From Caldicellulosiruptor kronotskyensis 2002 (GTDB lineage Bacteria > Bacillota > Thermoanaerobacteria > Caldicellulosiruptorales > Caldicellulosiruptoraceae), in contig NC_014720.1 in the NCBI RefSeq assembly GCF_000166775.1, positions 1,668,501 through 1,732,500 on the forward strand: a stretch of DNA of 64,000 bases, in the 5' to 3' direction. The first letter of the stretch is position 1. Every line of letters begins with the position of its first letter. A model generated the notes under the pieces. The model did not search any database. It was not told the origin of the DNA and was given only the letters and a program-made list of their open reading frames with translations. Shown in pieces: positions 63,246 to 64,000 of this stretch. The position numbers and the translations under genes are program-made.

Positions 63246-63713
63246 TTGAAGCCTGTGACAAATTTAAATGTCACTCAGAACGTTGCCATGATAACTCTTG
63301 ACAATGTCCCTAATAAAATTGACTTAATAGCATCTATCTTCAATGAAGTGGCAAACCATGGAATAAACATCGATATGATAAGCCAAACAGCACCTTATAA
63401 AGGAAACATAAACCTATCATTTAGCCTTGACGAAGAAAATGTACCAAAGGCAATCTCAGCACTCAGCAAGTTCAAAAAAGAGATTCCTCACCTGAGAATT
63501 GATATCGTGTCGGGTTTGAGCAAGCTTTCTATCTTTGGTGAAGCAATGAAAGACATTCCCGGCGTTGCAGCATCACTCTTCACCATTTTAGCTGAAGCAG
63601 GTGTTGAGCTTAAGATGGTGACAACAAGTGAGGTTGACATATCATATTTGATTGACCAGAAAGACGAGGAAAAAGCTGTTCAGATTATAAAAGAAAGATT
63701 TGATTTAAAATAG
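63246..63713 (+). CDS. Stand-alone double ACT-domain protein (aspartate kinase regulatory type)
   Basis: This 155-residue protein consists of two ACT domains resembling the C-terminal regulatory half of aspartate kinase: VAMITLDNVPNKIDLIASIFNEVANHGINIDMISQ, and LSIFGEAMKDIPGVAASLFTILAEAGVELKMVTTSEVDISYLI. There is no kinase domain. TTG 63246 follows GAGGTG by eight bases. It is the last gene of the lysine operon. It may bind lysine or threonine and regulate a separate aspartate kinase (inference). Confidence 0.85.
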   Translation: MKPVTNLNVTQNVAMITLDNVPNKIDLIASIFNEVANHGINIDMISQTAPYKGNINLSFSLDEENVPKAISALSKFKKEIPHLRIDIVSGLSKLSIFGEAMKDIPGVAASLFTILAEAGVELKMVTTSEVDISYLIDQKDEEKAVQIIKERFDLK

Positions 63714-63724
63714 GTTGTATGCAT

Positions 63725-63766
63725 GCTGCCCAAAACTGCCTTTTAAGCTGGGGCAGCTTATTTTTT
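63725..63766 (+). terminator. Terminator after the lysine operon
   Basis: GCTGCCC (63725-63731) pairs with GGGCAGC (63751-63757), followed by TTATTTTTT. It comes 12 bases after the ACT gene. Confidence 0.8.
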
Positions 63767-63772
63767 GCAGTA

Positions 63773-63801
63773 TTGAATTTTACTGTTTTACTTAGTATAT
63801 T
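63773..63801 (+). promoter_or_regulatory. Promoter of the reverse gyrase gene
   Basis: TTGAAT (63773-63778) and TATATT (63796-63801) are spaced 17 bases. It lies just after the lysine operon terminator and about 50 bases before the TTG start. Confidence 0.65.
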
Positions 63802-63849
63802 GAAAAATAGAAGAGCTAATTAAAATTTAAAAAACAGGAGGAGTGTTGG

Positions 63850-64000
63850 TTGGCAACAGGTGCGAAATACTACCATTCATGCATAAACTGCGGCGGAATA
63901 AATACAGATACAAGAAATGAAAAAGGGCTTCCATGTGAGAAGTGTCTTAAAGATGACCATCTTACCGAAAATGTATTTGAACTCTTAAAAGGTTGCGGGT
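63850..64000 (+). CDS. rgy: Reverse gyrase (N-terminal fragment, cut by window end)
   Basis: Reverse gyrase adds positive supercoils and occurs in organisms growing at high temperature. The first 50 residues are visible: MATGAKYYHSCINCGG, then RNEKGLPCEKCL. The two C-x-x-C pairs (CINCGG and CEKC) form the N-terminal zinc finger typical of reverse gyrase. TTG 63850 has AGGAGGAG eight bases upstream, and no other start fits. The helicase and topoisomerase domains lie beyond the window. Identification rests on the zinc finger alone. Confidence 0.8.
   Translation, partial: MATGAKYYHSCINCGGINTDTRNEKGLPCEKCLKDDHLTENVFELLKGCG

Noticed and set aside
1-64000. CRISPR arrays, tRNA or rRNA genes
   Set aside because: Read by eye, no regularly spaced repeats and no tRNA-like cloverleaf or rRNA segments were found; a tRNAscan or CRISPR search could confirm this.

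Overview
The window looks like a chromosomal segment of a low-GC, thermophilic, anaerobic Gram-positive bacterium. Caldicellulosiruptor or a close relative is the best guess (inference). Supporting signs are AT-rich DNA, strong Shine-Dalgarno sites with frequent TTG and GTG starts, consensus sigma-A promoters, a FapR-controlled fatty acid operon, sporulation-type genes (spoVS, bofA), a hybrid cluster protein, and the first 50 codons of a reverse gyrase at the right edge, a gene typical of organisms growing at high temperature. Most of the window reads on the minus strand. No rRNA, tRNA or CRISPR array was seen.

Layout. (1) 1-5976, minus: tetrapyrrole operon hemA, precorrin-2 dehydrogenase, hemC, cobA-hemD fusion, hemB, hemL (cut by the edge). 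These are the steps from glutamyl-tRNA to siroheme. (2) 6201-17236, minus: a 13-gene sulfur operon with an ABC importer of the sulfonate/sulfate type, a ThiS-like carrier, its E1-like activator, a JAMM protease, siroheme sulfite reductase, TusA-like protein, MetY, AprAB and CysDN. It is read from a perfect TTGACA-N17-TATAAT promoter at 17382-17410. The logic is sulfate to APS to sulfite to sulfide, then probably a carrier-protein thiocarboxylate, then homocysteine; the hem operon next door makes the sulfite reductase cofactor. (3) 17653-20575: purK, purE and an MFS transporter. (4) 20669-23499: a DUF4914-like P-loop protein, an unknown protein and a DUF2294 protein. (5) 23747-26965: hcp and a ferredoxin-like protein, divergent from a CRP/FNR regulator, with a palindromic operator between.

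(6) 27005-32950: ftsY, smc, a membrane-anchored unknown and a secreted amidase-domain protein. (7) 32951-35582: a scar where a decayed IS256-like element has cut off the 3' third of cysK. (8) 35736-38765: spoVS, then pstA, pstC and pstS behind four 11-bp-spaced PHO-box repeats; pstB is not here. (9) 38771-46567: radical SAM protein, rnc, and the FASII operon fapR-plsX-fabH-fabD-fabG-acpP-fabF with a near-consensus FapR operator. (10) 46611-51527: galU, a DUF1292 protein, an unknown, a sugar epimerase, a membrane protein, bofA, a YaaL-like protein, recR and ybaB. (11) 51581-59468: an archaeal-like DNA end-processing operon, nurA, a small HAS-barrel-like protein, herA, sbcD and sbcC, preceded by ispF. 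(12) 59474-60038: a broken MNT/HEPN pair. (13) 60125-63766, plus: lysine riboswitch with a terminator, controlling asd, dapA, dapB and a stand-alone double ACT-domain protein. (14) 63773-64000: promoter and start of reverse gyrase.

The parts most worth follow-up are the sulfur operon with its protein-thiocarboxylate cassette, the SbcCD-HerA-NurA operon with its extra small partner, and several regulatory sites readable directly from the sequence.
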